64,000 bases of DNA from Bacteroidales bacterium (GTDB taxonomy: Bacteria; Bacteroidota; Bacteroidia; Bacteroidales; UBA932). Every line of letters begins with the position of its first letter. The first letter of the stretch is position 1. The notes beneath the pieces were generated by a model. That model searched no databases. It saw only the letters and a program-made list of their open reading frames with translations, and was not told the origin of the DNA. The stretch lies in assembly GCA_022653675.1 (NCBI GenBank), contig JALCST010000001.1, forward strand, positions 186,001 to 250,000, written 5' to 3'. Shown piece after piece: positions 44,801-52,015 of this stretch. Both the position numbers and the translations under genes were made by a program.

Positions 44801-47305
44801 CGACAACAAAAAATTTTTCATCTTGTCCGGAATCAGAGAGAGCGGCATAACAGATACCAAATTGTCAAATCGTAGAAAGGCATTATCAATTTGATTCCAA
44901 TCGGTATCAATTCCATTGTAGTATTTCCCAAAATATAATTCATATTTTTCAGACGAGGACAGTATGTCTTGCTTTGTATCGTCATACTCTTTTACCTTAG
45001 AAAGAATTTCGATTACACTTTCATAACTATCTGATTTACTGTTGATAATAAAACGTTTAATATTTTTCTTATCAGATCGGTACCCACTTTTTAGTCCCCT
45101 TAGAAAAGAACTGTAATCACTCCTATATCTTTGAAGTATGGAATAGTAATCAGTAGTCAGGATTTCTTTGTCAATAATTTTAAATAATTCATCTCGCTGA
45201 TGCAGAACCATTAGATGACTGTTTTTGATATCTGTATAACTATTTTTGATGTCGTTATATTGGAATGTGTGAAACCACACCTCAGTAGGGTAAAGTGGGT
45301 TAATGGCTGCATCAACAATAGCAAAGAAAGATTTTGCATTAAGCAGATTGTTGGGAGTATCTAAACCAAAGGCACTCTGCAATTCGCTTAGAAAGCAATC
45401 TAGTTGCTTTATAGACAATAGAATATGAGATAATTCTTCTACTAACACCGCAAAATCTTCGATTGTGATATGGTTTCCAATACGATACTTCTCCGACAGG
45501 TTAGTATTAATGATATTAATATTTGCTAAAAGACGAGTATAAATACTGTCTCCTTCTTCTTGGAAGAAGGTATCTAAATAGTTGGCAGAGAGATCTTTTT
45601 TAAGAAAATTAATTTTCTCGACAAGCGTTTGAGATTGATTTGCGAGTTCGATATCTTTTTCGATATTATCTTCAAATATCCACTTAGGCAAGATACCAAA
45701 AGATTTCACTGCAATATTCAAAACCGCTAATAAATCTTTGATACCATCCAGACTATAGTCAAGAATTAATGAATTTGTATCAATGAAAGAACGAAAAGCG
45801 TCCTTTTCGCTAATTAATTTAGGTAGAAGAATAGAGAAGTGTGAATCAATGTCATGTCTGATTTCATTAGTTAAATACTGAATAGTAGAGTTTCGCCAAG
45901 GATTTTTGGAAAAATCTTCGCTGCGTCTTCCTATAACTTCAGATAATTCGCTTAGAATCTGACACCTATCTAGCAAATCGTGGCTGGTGACATCTTTCAC
46001 TCCAAATATATCAAAAATCACATCAGGAGCATGTTGCAATGATGCCAATTCTCCATTGATATCAAAAATAGTCCTATTTAGCCCTGAACACGGAGTATGC
46101 AACTGCTCTTGATACTTATTCAGCGCTTCTTTCTTTCTCTCAAGAATATCGAGCTGTTCGAGTGCTTCATATCTAACTTTTTTCCTATCAATATTTATTG
46201 AAGCGGCTAGCTCTCTCAATATCTCTTTTTTGTTGGCTTTATGGCTATGTAAATTTAAACAAAAATCTGCGAGATTTGTATTTGCCAACCTGTTGTATAC
46301 CACTTTAAGAGCTGCCATTTTTTCGGAAACAAACAGAACCTTCTTGCCATCTGCCAAAGATTCAGAAATGATATTGGTGATTGTCTGACTTTTCCCAGTA
46401 CCAGGAGGGCCTTGAAGAACAAAACTCACTCCACTTTTCGAAAGCAAAATAGCTTCCTGCTGACTAGAATCTGCATCTACAACTTGAAAAGTATCAATAG
46501 GCTTGATTTTATGGTCAATATCAATATGGTTGAACTCTTCTGAAATGGAGTCGGGTAGCGTCTCTCCAGCAATTGCAGTTAATATGGGATTGGAGTTGAG
46601 CTTTTCTTCATTCCGTTGAAGATCTTTGTACATATTAATCTTCAGGAATGTAAATAATGAGAGGTTGGCTTTATATTCTATTTCCCAACTATTGTTTTCG
46701 AAAAGTTCTTCTAATCTGAGAAAGTAATCCGTGATATCATCACAAGAGGTGTCAAATTCAGGAATAACGATTCCAAAATCATTTTCCATTTTTTGAGCCA
46801 AAATGGGGTTCACTACTATTTCGTCTTCGTGAGACGAAAGAATATAAGGATCGGTTAGGGATCTAATAGTCAATCTAACTGGCACTAATAATAACGGGGA
46901 AAGAAGCGTTTCACGAGAATTGTCTTTCTCTGACCATTTAAGAAGTCCGAAAGAAAGAAATAAAGTATTAACTCCTTGTTCCTCAATTGACGAATTAGCC
47001 TTATAGCGTAATGTCTTTAAGGCTTTCTGCAAATCGCCCAAAGACTTTGTCGTCTTTAAATCTCCATCAATTACACCATCATAAGATTCTTCTCCGTCTT
47101 CATCAATCGTAATTTTTTTAGCAAAAGGAAACTTTAAACTCTTTTCTTGTATGCCAATCAAAGCAAATAAAGGATCAAAACCAGGCTCTGTAATAGTTAC
47201 ATTATTACGTTTGCCATCTTTAAAGTTTATCAGTCTATTCCTCTTTCCGAAATCAAGCAGTGATTTCTTCCATAAATCAATTTTTCTGGATAAAGCAAGT
47301 CCCAT
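41813..47305 (-). CDS. DUF4011-SF1 helicase-Vsr-like nuclease-DUF3320 protein (Hhe-type, probable phage defence)
   Basis: 1830 residues. Order: DUF4011 (about 1-240, KIDLWKKSLLDFGKRNRLINF at the start), helicase 1A with Walker A FVLQGPPGTGKSQTITNII (Gly at 299), an insert of roughly 900 residues rich in Leu, Lys and Asn, Walker B FDLVIFDEASQVHTEDAVGA near 1205, VGDTKQLPPTSFF, helicase 2A with LETVQGDERDTIIL and LNVAITRAKYNVKLVGS, a Vsr/MTES_1575-like nuclease near 1510-1610 (FEEAVYDFLVSKG, FRIDMAIHH, LGIECDGAMYHSS), and DUF3320 at the end (FGISPEDLFFNTSRKLGY). I recall this order from the single-gene anti-phage system Hhe. All motor and nuclease motifs look intact. It is visibly more AT-rich than its neighbours, consistent with transfer. 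Confidence 0.88.
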   Translation of the reverse strand: MGLALSRKIDLWKKSLLDFGKRNRLINFKDGKRNNVTITEPGFDPLFALIGIQEKSLKFPFAKKITIDEDGEESYDGVIDGDLKTTKSLGDLQKALKTLRYKANSSIEEQGVNTLFLSFGLLKWSEKDNSRETLLSPLLLVPVRLTIRSLTDPYILSSHEDEIVVNPILAQKMENDFGIVIPEFDTSCDDITDYFLRLEELFENNSWEIEYKANLSLFTFLKINMYKDLQRNEEKLNSNPILTAIAGETLPDSISEEFNHIDIDHKIKPIDTFQVVDADSSQQEAILLSKSGVSFVLQGPPGTGKSQTITNIISESLADGKKVLFVSEKMAALKVVYNRLANTNLADFCLNLHSHKANKKEILRELAASINIDRKKVRYEALEQLDILERKKEALNKYQEQLHTPCSGLNRTIFDINGELASLQHAPDVIFDIFGVKDVTSHDLLDRCQILSELSEVIGRRSEDFSKNPWRNSTIQYLTNEIRHDIDSHFSILLPKLISEKDAFRSFIDTNSLILDYSLDGIKDLLAVLNIAVKSFGILPKWIFEDNIEKDIELANQSQTLVEKINFLKKDLSANYLDTFFQEEGDSIYTRLLANINIINTNLSEKYRIGNHITIEDFAVLVEELSHILLSIKQLDCFLSELQSAFGLDTPNNLLNAKSFFAIVDAAINPLYPTEVWFHTFQYNDIKNSYTDIKNSHLMVLHQRDELFKIIDKEILTTDYYSILQRYRSDYSSFLRGLKSGYRSDKKNIKRFIINSKSDSYESVIEILSKVKEYDDTKQDILSSSEKYELYFGKYYNGIDTDWNQIDNAFLRFDNLVSVMPLSLIPDKMKNFLLSNDMPLTLLQKFKLSYLNIVNYSTIERIAQISDNNYSNTTLFSELEDYLELIISNGSKLLKEYEEILKFRKGKSNLNQLIKECGELCEYQKGIRQISSQSELCQDVFQNYYDSVNTDWTFVLSTLRNARSLRSCIDTYLLPDNFVNSICTDKSFSKECENCLTFVSSLNRNIITQMNWVSSLFNESENFYQCDLDVLYERLTNCKEKKSLLEEWADYCSIKQKCEDYSLDSFVLAIEEQNIDSEQIVDAYKKRFYHLWMDEILPQFPEVQSFRRRNQEHTIDDFNKLDKAQFQIAQARVRERIIKGIPDLNSTTSTRDEIGVLKRELGKQRNIMPLRKLFNTIPNLLTSLKPCFMMSPLSVSVFLEAKSYQFDLVIFDEASQVHTEDAVGAIMRGKQVIIVGDTKQLPPTSFFSTSINNDDLFDMEDEDETEKEDFGAYQSILDEAVAIFPEKTLKWHYRSRFEDLITFSNYKIYNDSLITFPSPEQNSPDCGVEYVYVSDGVYDRGKKRNNIKEAKKVADLIFEHYRKHPQRSLGVVTFSESQQQAVDTALRMKRHENGIYERFFMEDREEPFFVKNLETVQGDERDTIILCIGYARDSRGMMYMNFGPLNNDGGFRRLNVAITRAKYNVKLVGSIMPIDIPLDKVLSEGVRLLRSYIEFAQQGVKALEKECSYSNLVVCESPFEEAVYDFLVSKGYRVATQVGCSGFRIDMAIHHPTQSGKFVLGIECDGAMYHSSRTARERDRLRDSILRDMGWDIYRIWSTDWIKDVETEQDRLIEAVKNALNPNNDNKMNIDVENDNTEPLSMVEITEELPKEEITVKDDIFIPYRMADTDNFESLSQWEVIRYVIETEQPIHIEELCRRVAYLYGNQKATSKVRKGVDQAFRYYLAEQIERKNDFICLKDFHIEHVRIPMQKDDYIRPISIISSEELQLALISITKHSFGISPEDLFFNTSRKLGYSRMGTNVLEAIRDAYQELLLKNLIEEVDGKVHLL

Positions 47306-47331
47306 AGTTATGAATCTAATTTGTTAGCGTA

Positions 47332-47479
47332 CTATTCGGCGGCGGTGGAGTCGTTGTTGAGTTTGCAGGATTCAGAGAGTTTTTTTGTAGTTGGTGGATA
47401 ATTGTTTGTTGGAGAGCATTAATCCGAAGGCGGCAAATACTGCTTTTGGGGTGGCTTTAGCTCCGTTTCGTCTGTACAT
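47332..47479 (-). pseudogene. small ORF with frame break at A7, upstream of the Hhe-type gene
   Basis: From the ATG at 47479 one frame reads MYRRNGAKATPKAVFAAFGL and on to STNYKKTL, then stops. If one A of the seven-A run is skipped, the frame continues KKLSESCKLNNDSTAAE and ends at TAG (47334-47332), 26 bases before the helicase ATG. The total would be about 49 codons. No family is recognised. It is either a real small gene with a frameshift (mutation, programmed slip or sequencing error) or chance. The other shifted frame is also open for about 23 codons. Confidence 0.3.
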
Positions 47480-47524
47480 TTTCTGCTCATTATCGGTAAC
47501 GTTAGTATTAATTTGATGTCAATC

Positions 47525-47554
47525 TTTGTAAATGTTTGTAAATCTATGTAAAGA
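47525..47554 (-). repeat. three 10-bp repeats in helical phase
   Basis: Plus strand TTTGTAAATG, TTTGTAAATC, TATGTAAAGA, consecutive with a period of exactly 10 bases. Spacing of about one DNA turn suits side-by-side binding of a regulator. They lie between the promoter and the small ORF of the helicase locus. Confidence 0.5.
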
Positions 47555-47584
47555 TTCTCTACTTTCTCGGATTGATAAAAGTAT

Positions 47585-47610
47585 TTTGTACCACATATGG
47601 TACAAATTTA
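47585..47610 (-). promoter_or_regulatory. -7 box with overlapping operator, Hhe-type locus
   Basis: Minus strand TAAATTTG (47610-47603) is an exact TAnnTTTG match. The inverted repeat TTTGTACCA-CATA-TGGTACAAA (47585-47606) has perfect 9-bp arms, overlaps the box by four bases and covers the expected transcription start (about 47595). A protein on this site would block initiation. Confidence 0.6.
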
Positions 47611-47633
47611 AGCAGAATAAATATGAATATCTC

Positions 47634-47657
47634 TTAATAACTATGAAAAGTTATTAA
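47634..47657. repeat. AT-rich inverted repeat upstream of the Hhe-type promoter
   Basis: TTAATAACT (47634-47642), ATGAAA, AGTTATTAA (47649-47657): perfect 9-bp arms. It sits about 24 bases upstream of the -7 box, over the -33 region, and could be a second operator or the 3' hairpin of mnmE. Confidence 0.45.
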
Positions 47658-47725
47658 TATAAATAACGACAATTCACTGAATTAATATTTGATTGTGATG
47701 GATGGTTGGGGATGGGAAAAGGGGA

Positions 47726-49159
47726 TTATTTCCCTATGCAGAACTTCCCGAAGATTTCGTCCAGGACCTCCTCGTTGCTGATTTCGCCGACGATAGTGCC
47801 GATGTAGTACAGTGCCTCGCGGAGATCCTGAGTCAGCAGGTCGGTGGAGAGTTTCGCGGCGAGCCCTTCCTTGACGCGCGCGAGGGCGTCGCAGGCGCTT
47901 CGCAACGCCTCGTAATGGCGCATGTTCGTAACCAATGTCACGTCCGGCGACGTTTCGGCATGTGGCCGCAGTTCGGTCAGGGTCTTGCGCAGGAGGTCGA
48001 GCCCTTCGCCCTTCAATGCCGAAATATGCAGTACGGCGGCCGGAGGCATGCCGGCACGCGAGGCTATGTCGCGGATCGAGGTGAGCAGGGTAGGGAGATC
48101 GGGGCCTTTCCCGTTTTCCTCAAGGAGATCGCATTTGTTCAGCACGATGACTGTTTTCTGTCCGTCGGAAAGCTTGTCCCTAAGCGAACTTATGGACATC
48201 CCGAACGATTCGGGATGTTCCGCATCGAGCATCAGGATGACCGTTTCGGCCTGCTTTATTTTTGAATAAGTACGCTCGATGCCAATCATTTCTATGGTCT
48301 CAGTTGCAGTCCTTATTCCGGCGGTGTCGATGAAGCGGAAAAGCGTCCCGCCTATGTTCACGGTATCTTCGATGGAGTCGCGCGTGGTGCCGGAGATGGG
48401 GGAGACGATGGCCCTGTCTTCACCGAGCAGCAGGTTCAGCAGCGTGCTCTTGCCGGTATTGGTGGCGCCGACTATCGCGACGGGTATGCCGTTCTTTATG
48501 GCGTTGCCGAGCCTGAAGCCCGAAACGAGTTCCCCTATGCGGTGCATGACCTTGTCCAGCAGGGCGTCGAGTTCGTCGCGGTCGGCGAATTCCACCTCTT
48601 CCTCGCTGAAATCCAGTTCCAACTCCATAAGGGAGACTATCTTCAGCATCTGGTTGCGCATCTCAGCCAATTCCCTCGAAAATCCACCCTTCATCTGGTT
48701 CATGGCGAGCCTGTGCGCCGCTTCGGTCTCGCTCTCTATCAGGTCGGCTACCGATTCGGCTTGCGCGAGGTCCATCTTTCCGTTGAGGAAGGCCCTCTTG
48801 GTGAATTCCCCGGGTCCTGCCAGCCTGACTCCCTCGCCGTAAAGCAGGTCGAGCAGTTCCGTTATGATGTAATTCGAGCAATGGCAGCTTATCTCTACCG
48901 AATCCTCTCCGGTATAGGAAGCGGGTGCGCGAAAGACGGCGATGAGTACCTGGTCCAATGTTTCGCCCCTGGACCTGATTTCGGCGTAATGCAGGGAATA
49001 GCCGCCGGCCTTCAGGATCTCTTCCCTTTTCGGTTCGTCGAGAAGGTTCGCCACCGCCTCGACGGCCCCTTTGCCGCTGGCTCTTACCATCGCCACCGCC
49101 CCGCGTCCGTGCGGAGTCGCCAATGCACATATAATATTGTTTTTCAATGTATGTAACAT
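47726..49159 (-). CDS. mnmE: tRNA modification GTPase MnmE
   Basis: 477 residues. The N-terminal folate-binding domain (LATPHGRGAVAMVRASG, CHCSNYIITELLDLLYG) is followed by a helical domain with the inserted G domain: G1 GATNTGKSTLLN, GTTRD, DTAG, NKCD. The C-terminus is the invariant CIGK. With MnmG it installs carboxymethylaminomethyl groups at the wobble uridine of tRNA. The gene and its upstream neighbour are noticeably GC-richer than the rest of the window. It starts five bases after the methyltransferase stop. Confidence 0.96.
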   Translation of the reverse strand: MLHTLKNNIICALATPHGRGAVAMVRASGKGAVEAVANLLDEPKREEILKAGGYSLHYAEIRSRGETLDQVLIAVFRAPASYTGEDSVEISCHCSNYIITELLDLLYGEGVRLAGPGEFTKRAFLNGKMDLAQAESVADLIESETEAAHRLAMNQMKGGFSRELAEMRNQMLKIVSLMELELDFSEEEVEFADRDELDALLDKVMHRIGELVSGFRLGNAIKNGIPVAIVGATNTGKSTLLNLLLGEDRAIVSPISGTTRDSIEDTVNIGGTLFRFIDTAGIRTATETIEMIGIERTYSKIKQAETVILMLDAEHPESFGMSISSLRDKLSDGQKTVIVLNKCDLLEENGKGPDLPTLLTSIRDIASRAGMPPAAVLHISALKGEGLDLLRKTLTELRPHAETSPDVTLVTNMRHYEALRSACDALARVKEGLAAKLSTDLLTQDLREALYYIGTIVGEISNEEVLDEIFGKFCIGK

Positions 49160-49164
49160 AAATG

Positions 49165-50610
49165 TTATGCTTGTTCGACGGGCTTTTTAAGCCTCAGGAA
49201 ACAGACATTTTCAACGTGGACCGTATGCGGAAACATGTCGACAGGCTGCACGGCGAGGATTTCATATTTTTCTGCGAATACGGCAAGGTCGCGGGCCTGC
49301 GACGCCGGGTTGCAGCTTACGTAGACCATATGTTCCGGGGCGGTTTCCATTAGGACGCCGGCGACGGCAGGGTGGATTCCGGCACGTGGAGGATCGAGTA
49401 CCACTATGTCCGGCCGGCCGTGTGCGGAGATGAAATCCGGGGTAAGCACGTCCTTCATGTCGCCGGCGACGAATTCGCAGTTGGATACACCGTTCAGTTC
49501 CGCATTGAGGACGGCGTCGTCTATCGCGTCCCGGACATATTCGATCCCGACCACCTTGGAGGCGAGACTCGAAAGGAACAGGGCTATGGTCCCGGTGCCT
49601 GTATACAGGTCGTAAATCACAGGTTTGTCATTTGAAATACAACTATTCGCCATAGCCGACTTAACGTAATTCCTGACTACCGAATACAGCTTGCAGGCCT
49701 GCTCGGAATTGGTCTGGTAGAACGACTTGGGGCTGATGCGGAAACGGAGGTTTTCCATCTGCTCGTAAATGCAGGCGTTTCCGTTGTACAGGACGCATGG
49801 CAGATCCGAAAAATTGTCGTTGGGCTTGCCGTTTATCACGTAATAGAGGGAAGTTATCTCCGGGAAACCGGCCATCAGGGCATCGAGGAGAGCCTTACGC
49901 TTCGGTTCGTCGTCGTAATTGAAGACCAGCGTTACCATCACTTCCCCAGTAGAAGAAGTTCTTATCACTAGTAGCCTCATGAGACCCGTCTGCGCCTTCA
50001 GGTCGAAGAAGGTATAGTGATGCTCAATGCAATACTTCTTCACGAACAACCTTATCGCATTGGAAGGATCCTTTTGCAGCCAGCATTTCCTTATGTCCTG
50101 TACCTTGTCGAAAAAACCGGACACATGGAACCCGAGGGCCAACCAGTCGTCCGGCGCGATACCGTCCGGATTCTCTTCCTTGTCGATCCACCTGTGGTTC
50201 GAGAAGGCGAATTCCAGCTTGTTACGGTAAAATACAGTGTTGTCGGAAGGAATTATAGGCAGGACAGGAGGGATGTCCAGATGCCCGATGCGTACGAGCT
50301 GATCTTCCACCTGCCTCTGTTTGAACGCTATCTGGTCCGAATATGGAAGTACCTGCCACGTGCAGCCCCCGCACGATCCGAAATGCTCGCAAAATGGTTT
50401 CAGGCGGGTGGGAGAAGGCTTTACGATGCGGGTTATGTAGCCCTCGTCATAGGCTTTTCTTACCTTGCTGACCTGTACGTCCACGAGATCTCCCGGAACG
50501 GCCGTCCTGACGAACAACACTTTTCCATCGACATGTGCCAACCCGTTCCCCTCGGCTGCGACAGATTCTATCAGCACATTGTTTATCAACGGTTTATTTC
50601 TTCTACCCAT
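49165..50610 (-). CDS. rlmD: 23S rRNA (uracil-5-)-methyltransferase RlmD/RumA-type
   Basis: 481 residues. N-terminal TRAM domain (LIESVAAEGNGLAHVDGKVLF), a Cys cluster CEHFGSCGGC for an iron-sulphur centre, then the class I methyltransferase domain: VIYDLYTGTGTIALFLS binds AdoMet, VVLDPPRAGIHP is the family motif and YVSCNPAS holds the nucleophilic Cys. It makes 5-methyluridine in rRNA; related enzymes act on tRNA (TrmA), so the target is inferred. Probably one operon with mnmE. Confidence 0.9.
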   Translation of the reverse strand: MGRRNKPLINNVLIESVAAEGNGLAHVDGKVLFVRTAVPGDLVDVQVSKVRKAYDEGYITRIVKPSPTRLKPFCEHFGSCGGCTWQVLPYSDQIAFKQRQVEDQLVRIGHLDIPPVLPIIPSDNTVFYRNKLEFAFSNHRWIDKEENPDGIAPDDWLALGFHVSGFFDKVQDIRKCWLQKDPSNAIRLFVKKYCIEHHYTFFDLKAQTGLMRLLVIRTSSTGEVMVTLVFNYDDEPKRKALLDALMAGFPEITSLYYVINGKPNDNFSDLPCVLYNGNACIYEQMENLRFRISPKSFYQTNSEQACKLYSVVRNYVKSAMANSCISNDKPVIYDLYTGTGTIALFLSSLASKVVGIEYVRDAIDDAVLNAELNGVSNCEFVAGDMKDVLTPDFISAHGRPDIVVLDPPRAGIHPAVAGVLMETAPEHMVYVSCNPASQARDLAVFAEKYEILAVQPVDMFPHTVHVENVCFLRLKKPVEQA

Positions 50611-50663
50611 CTCAATTCGGTTTGAAGGGCAAAATAACTAAAAATGTATTATATTCGCAATAT

Positions 50664-51962
50664 ATGAGAACAAAGAGACTAATCCCAATTCTGCTGGCCG
50701 CAATGCTGGGCATTGCAACCGGCACATCCGTCGCTGCACAAAACGACGCGTATCTGGAGATAGCCGGAAAAACCGTTGACAGCCGTTCAGGCAAGTCCCT
50801 CGCTTATGCTTCCATAAGTTTGACCGGGTCCAACATCTCCATCGTAACTAATTCGGAAGGGTTCTTTACGCTGAAAGTCCCTGAATCAGTTTCAAATTTC
50901 GATTCAGTTTTTGTAAAAATCTCATTCCTTGGCTATTCGTCGGAAGAAATTCCAATTTCCGACTTCAAGGGATCGTCAGTTGAAAGGCCGCTGCTCATAA
51001 AACTTATGAGCATATCCCTGAAACTTGATCCATCAATCGTCAAACCATACGATGCGGAAAGCGTCTTCGACGAGGCATTTTACAGGACCAAAGAAAATTA
51101 TCCTCAGGAAAATGTCAGCATGACCGGTTTCTACCGCGAAATGATCATGAAAGGAAGCAAGTACCTCGCATTGAATGAAGCGGTAGTTGACATTTCAAAA
51201 GCGTCGTACGGCGGGTTCCGCAACGATCGCGTAGGCATATTCAAGGGGCGTGGAAGCCAGAATTACGACTCCTCAGATACCCTTTTTATCAATTTCCAGG
51301 GAGGTCCGGTATCGGCTTTGAACGTGGACGTAGTAAAGAATCCGTTCCTGGGAGTATACCTTAAGGATGTCCATACGTATTACGACATGGAGTTCTCGGG
51401 CCGGGTGGTCATGAACGACAGGACGTTTTATGTAATCAGTTTCAGCCAGAAAAGGACCACACTAACAAAAGACAACATATTGTTCAGGGGAGACATATAT
51501 ATCGATACCGAGACTTTTGCGGTCGGCAGGATAGAATTCTACCAAAATGTCGAAGGAGAGGATAACGCCGTCAGAATGTTTATAAAGAGTAAACCGGCCA
51601 ATACCAGGATAACCGTCGACCAGGCTCATTATATCATCAACTACAAACTTTCGTCTGATGGCAAGTGGTACCTCGATTACGACAAAATGGAACTGAAATT
51701 CACTGCGAGACGCAAACATTCCATATGGAGAAACCATTTTTACATAAAAGCAGAGCTTGCCGTTACCGACCATAAACCCGGAAATTTCAATATCAATCCT
51801 GAAAACAGGTTGAAAATGAGAGATGTGTTGTCTAAAAAAGTTTCTTCTTTCACCGACGACGATTTCTGGGGAAGCTACAACATAATCCAGCCCGACCAGT
51901 CCATCGACAAGGTGATCGGCAAGATCATAAAACAGCTCAAAAAACGCGAAGCCGAAAAATAG
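50664..51962 (+). CDS. CarboxypepD_reg-like domain outer-membrane/periplasmic protein
   Basis: 433 residues from the ATG at 50664, which gives a signal peptide (LIPILLAAMLGIATGTSVAAQ); an in-frame start at 50535 would lie inside the divergent rlmD gene. Residues about 30-115 are a CarboxypepD_reg-like beta-sandwich (IAGKTVDSRSGKSLAYASIS, NSEGFFTLKVPE). The rest (about 120-430) is a DUF5686-like or hypothetical beta-rich region with FYREMIMKGSKYLALNEAVVDI and GDIYIDTETFAVGRIEF. Function unknown; the domain pair is common in Bacteroidota envelope proteins. Confidence 0.78.
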   Translation: MRTKRLIPILLAAMLGIATGTSVAAQNDAYLEIAGKTVDSRSGKSLAYASISLTGSNISIVTNSEGFFTLKVPESVSNFDSVFVKISFLGYSSEEIPISDFKGSSVERPLLIKLMSISLKLDPSIVKPYDAESVFDEAFYRTKENYPQENVSMTGFYREMIMKGSKYLALNEAVVDISKASYGGFRNDRVGIFKGRGSQNYDSSDTLFINFQGGPVSALNVDVVKNPFLGVYLKDVHTYYDMEFSGRVVMNDRTFYVISFSQKRTTLTKDNILFRGDIYIDTETFAVGRIEFYQNVEGEDNAVRMFIKSKPANTRITVDQAHYIINYKLSSDGKWYLDYDKMELKFTARRKHSIWRNHFYIKAELAVTDHKPGNFNINPENRLKMRDVLSKKVSSFTDDDFWGSYNIIQPDQSIDKVIGKIIKQLKKREAEK

Positions 51963-52015
51963 CACGGTTTTTGCACAATTTATATTATGTTAAATAGATA
52001 ATATCCGAGGAAGAA

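Larger units (their letters stand above)
47306..47725 (-). other. long regulatory region in front of the Hhe-type gene
   Basis: 420 bases between the 3' end of mnmE and the helicase start. Reading toward the helicase it contains an inverted repeat, a -7 box overlapped by a second inverted repeat, three 10-bp repeats and a broken small ORF, each listed separately. Since mnmE ends at 47726 and is transcribed in the same direction, these signals can only serve the helicase gene and the small ORF. Confidence 0.65.

Noticed and set aside
48542-49156. 204-codon plus-strand frame
   Set aside because: Antisense to mnmE; produced by the GC-rich third positions of that gene.
50535-50663. N-terminal extension of the CarboxypepD_reg protein
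   Set aside because: It would overlap rlmD and hide the signal peptide that begins at 50664.
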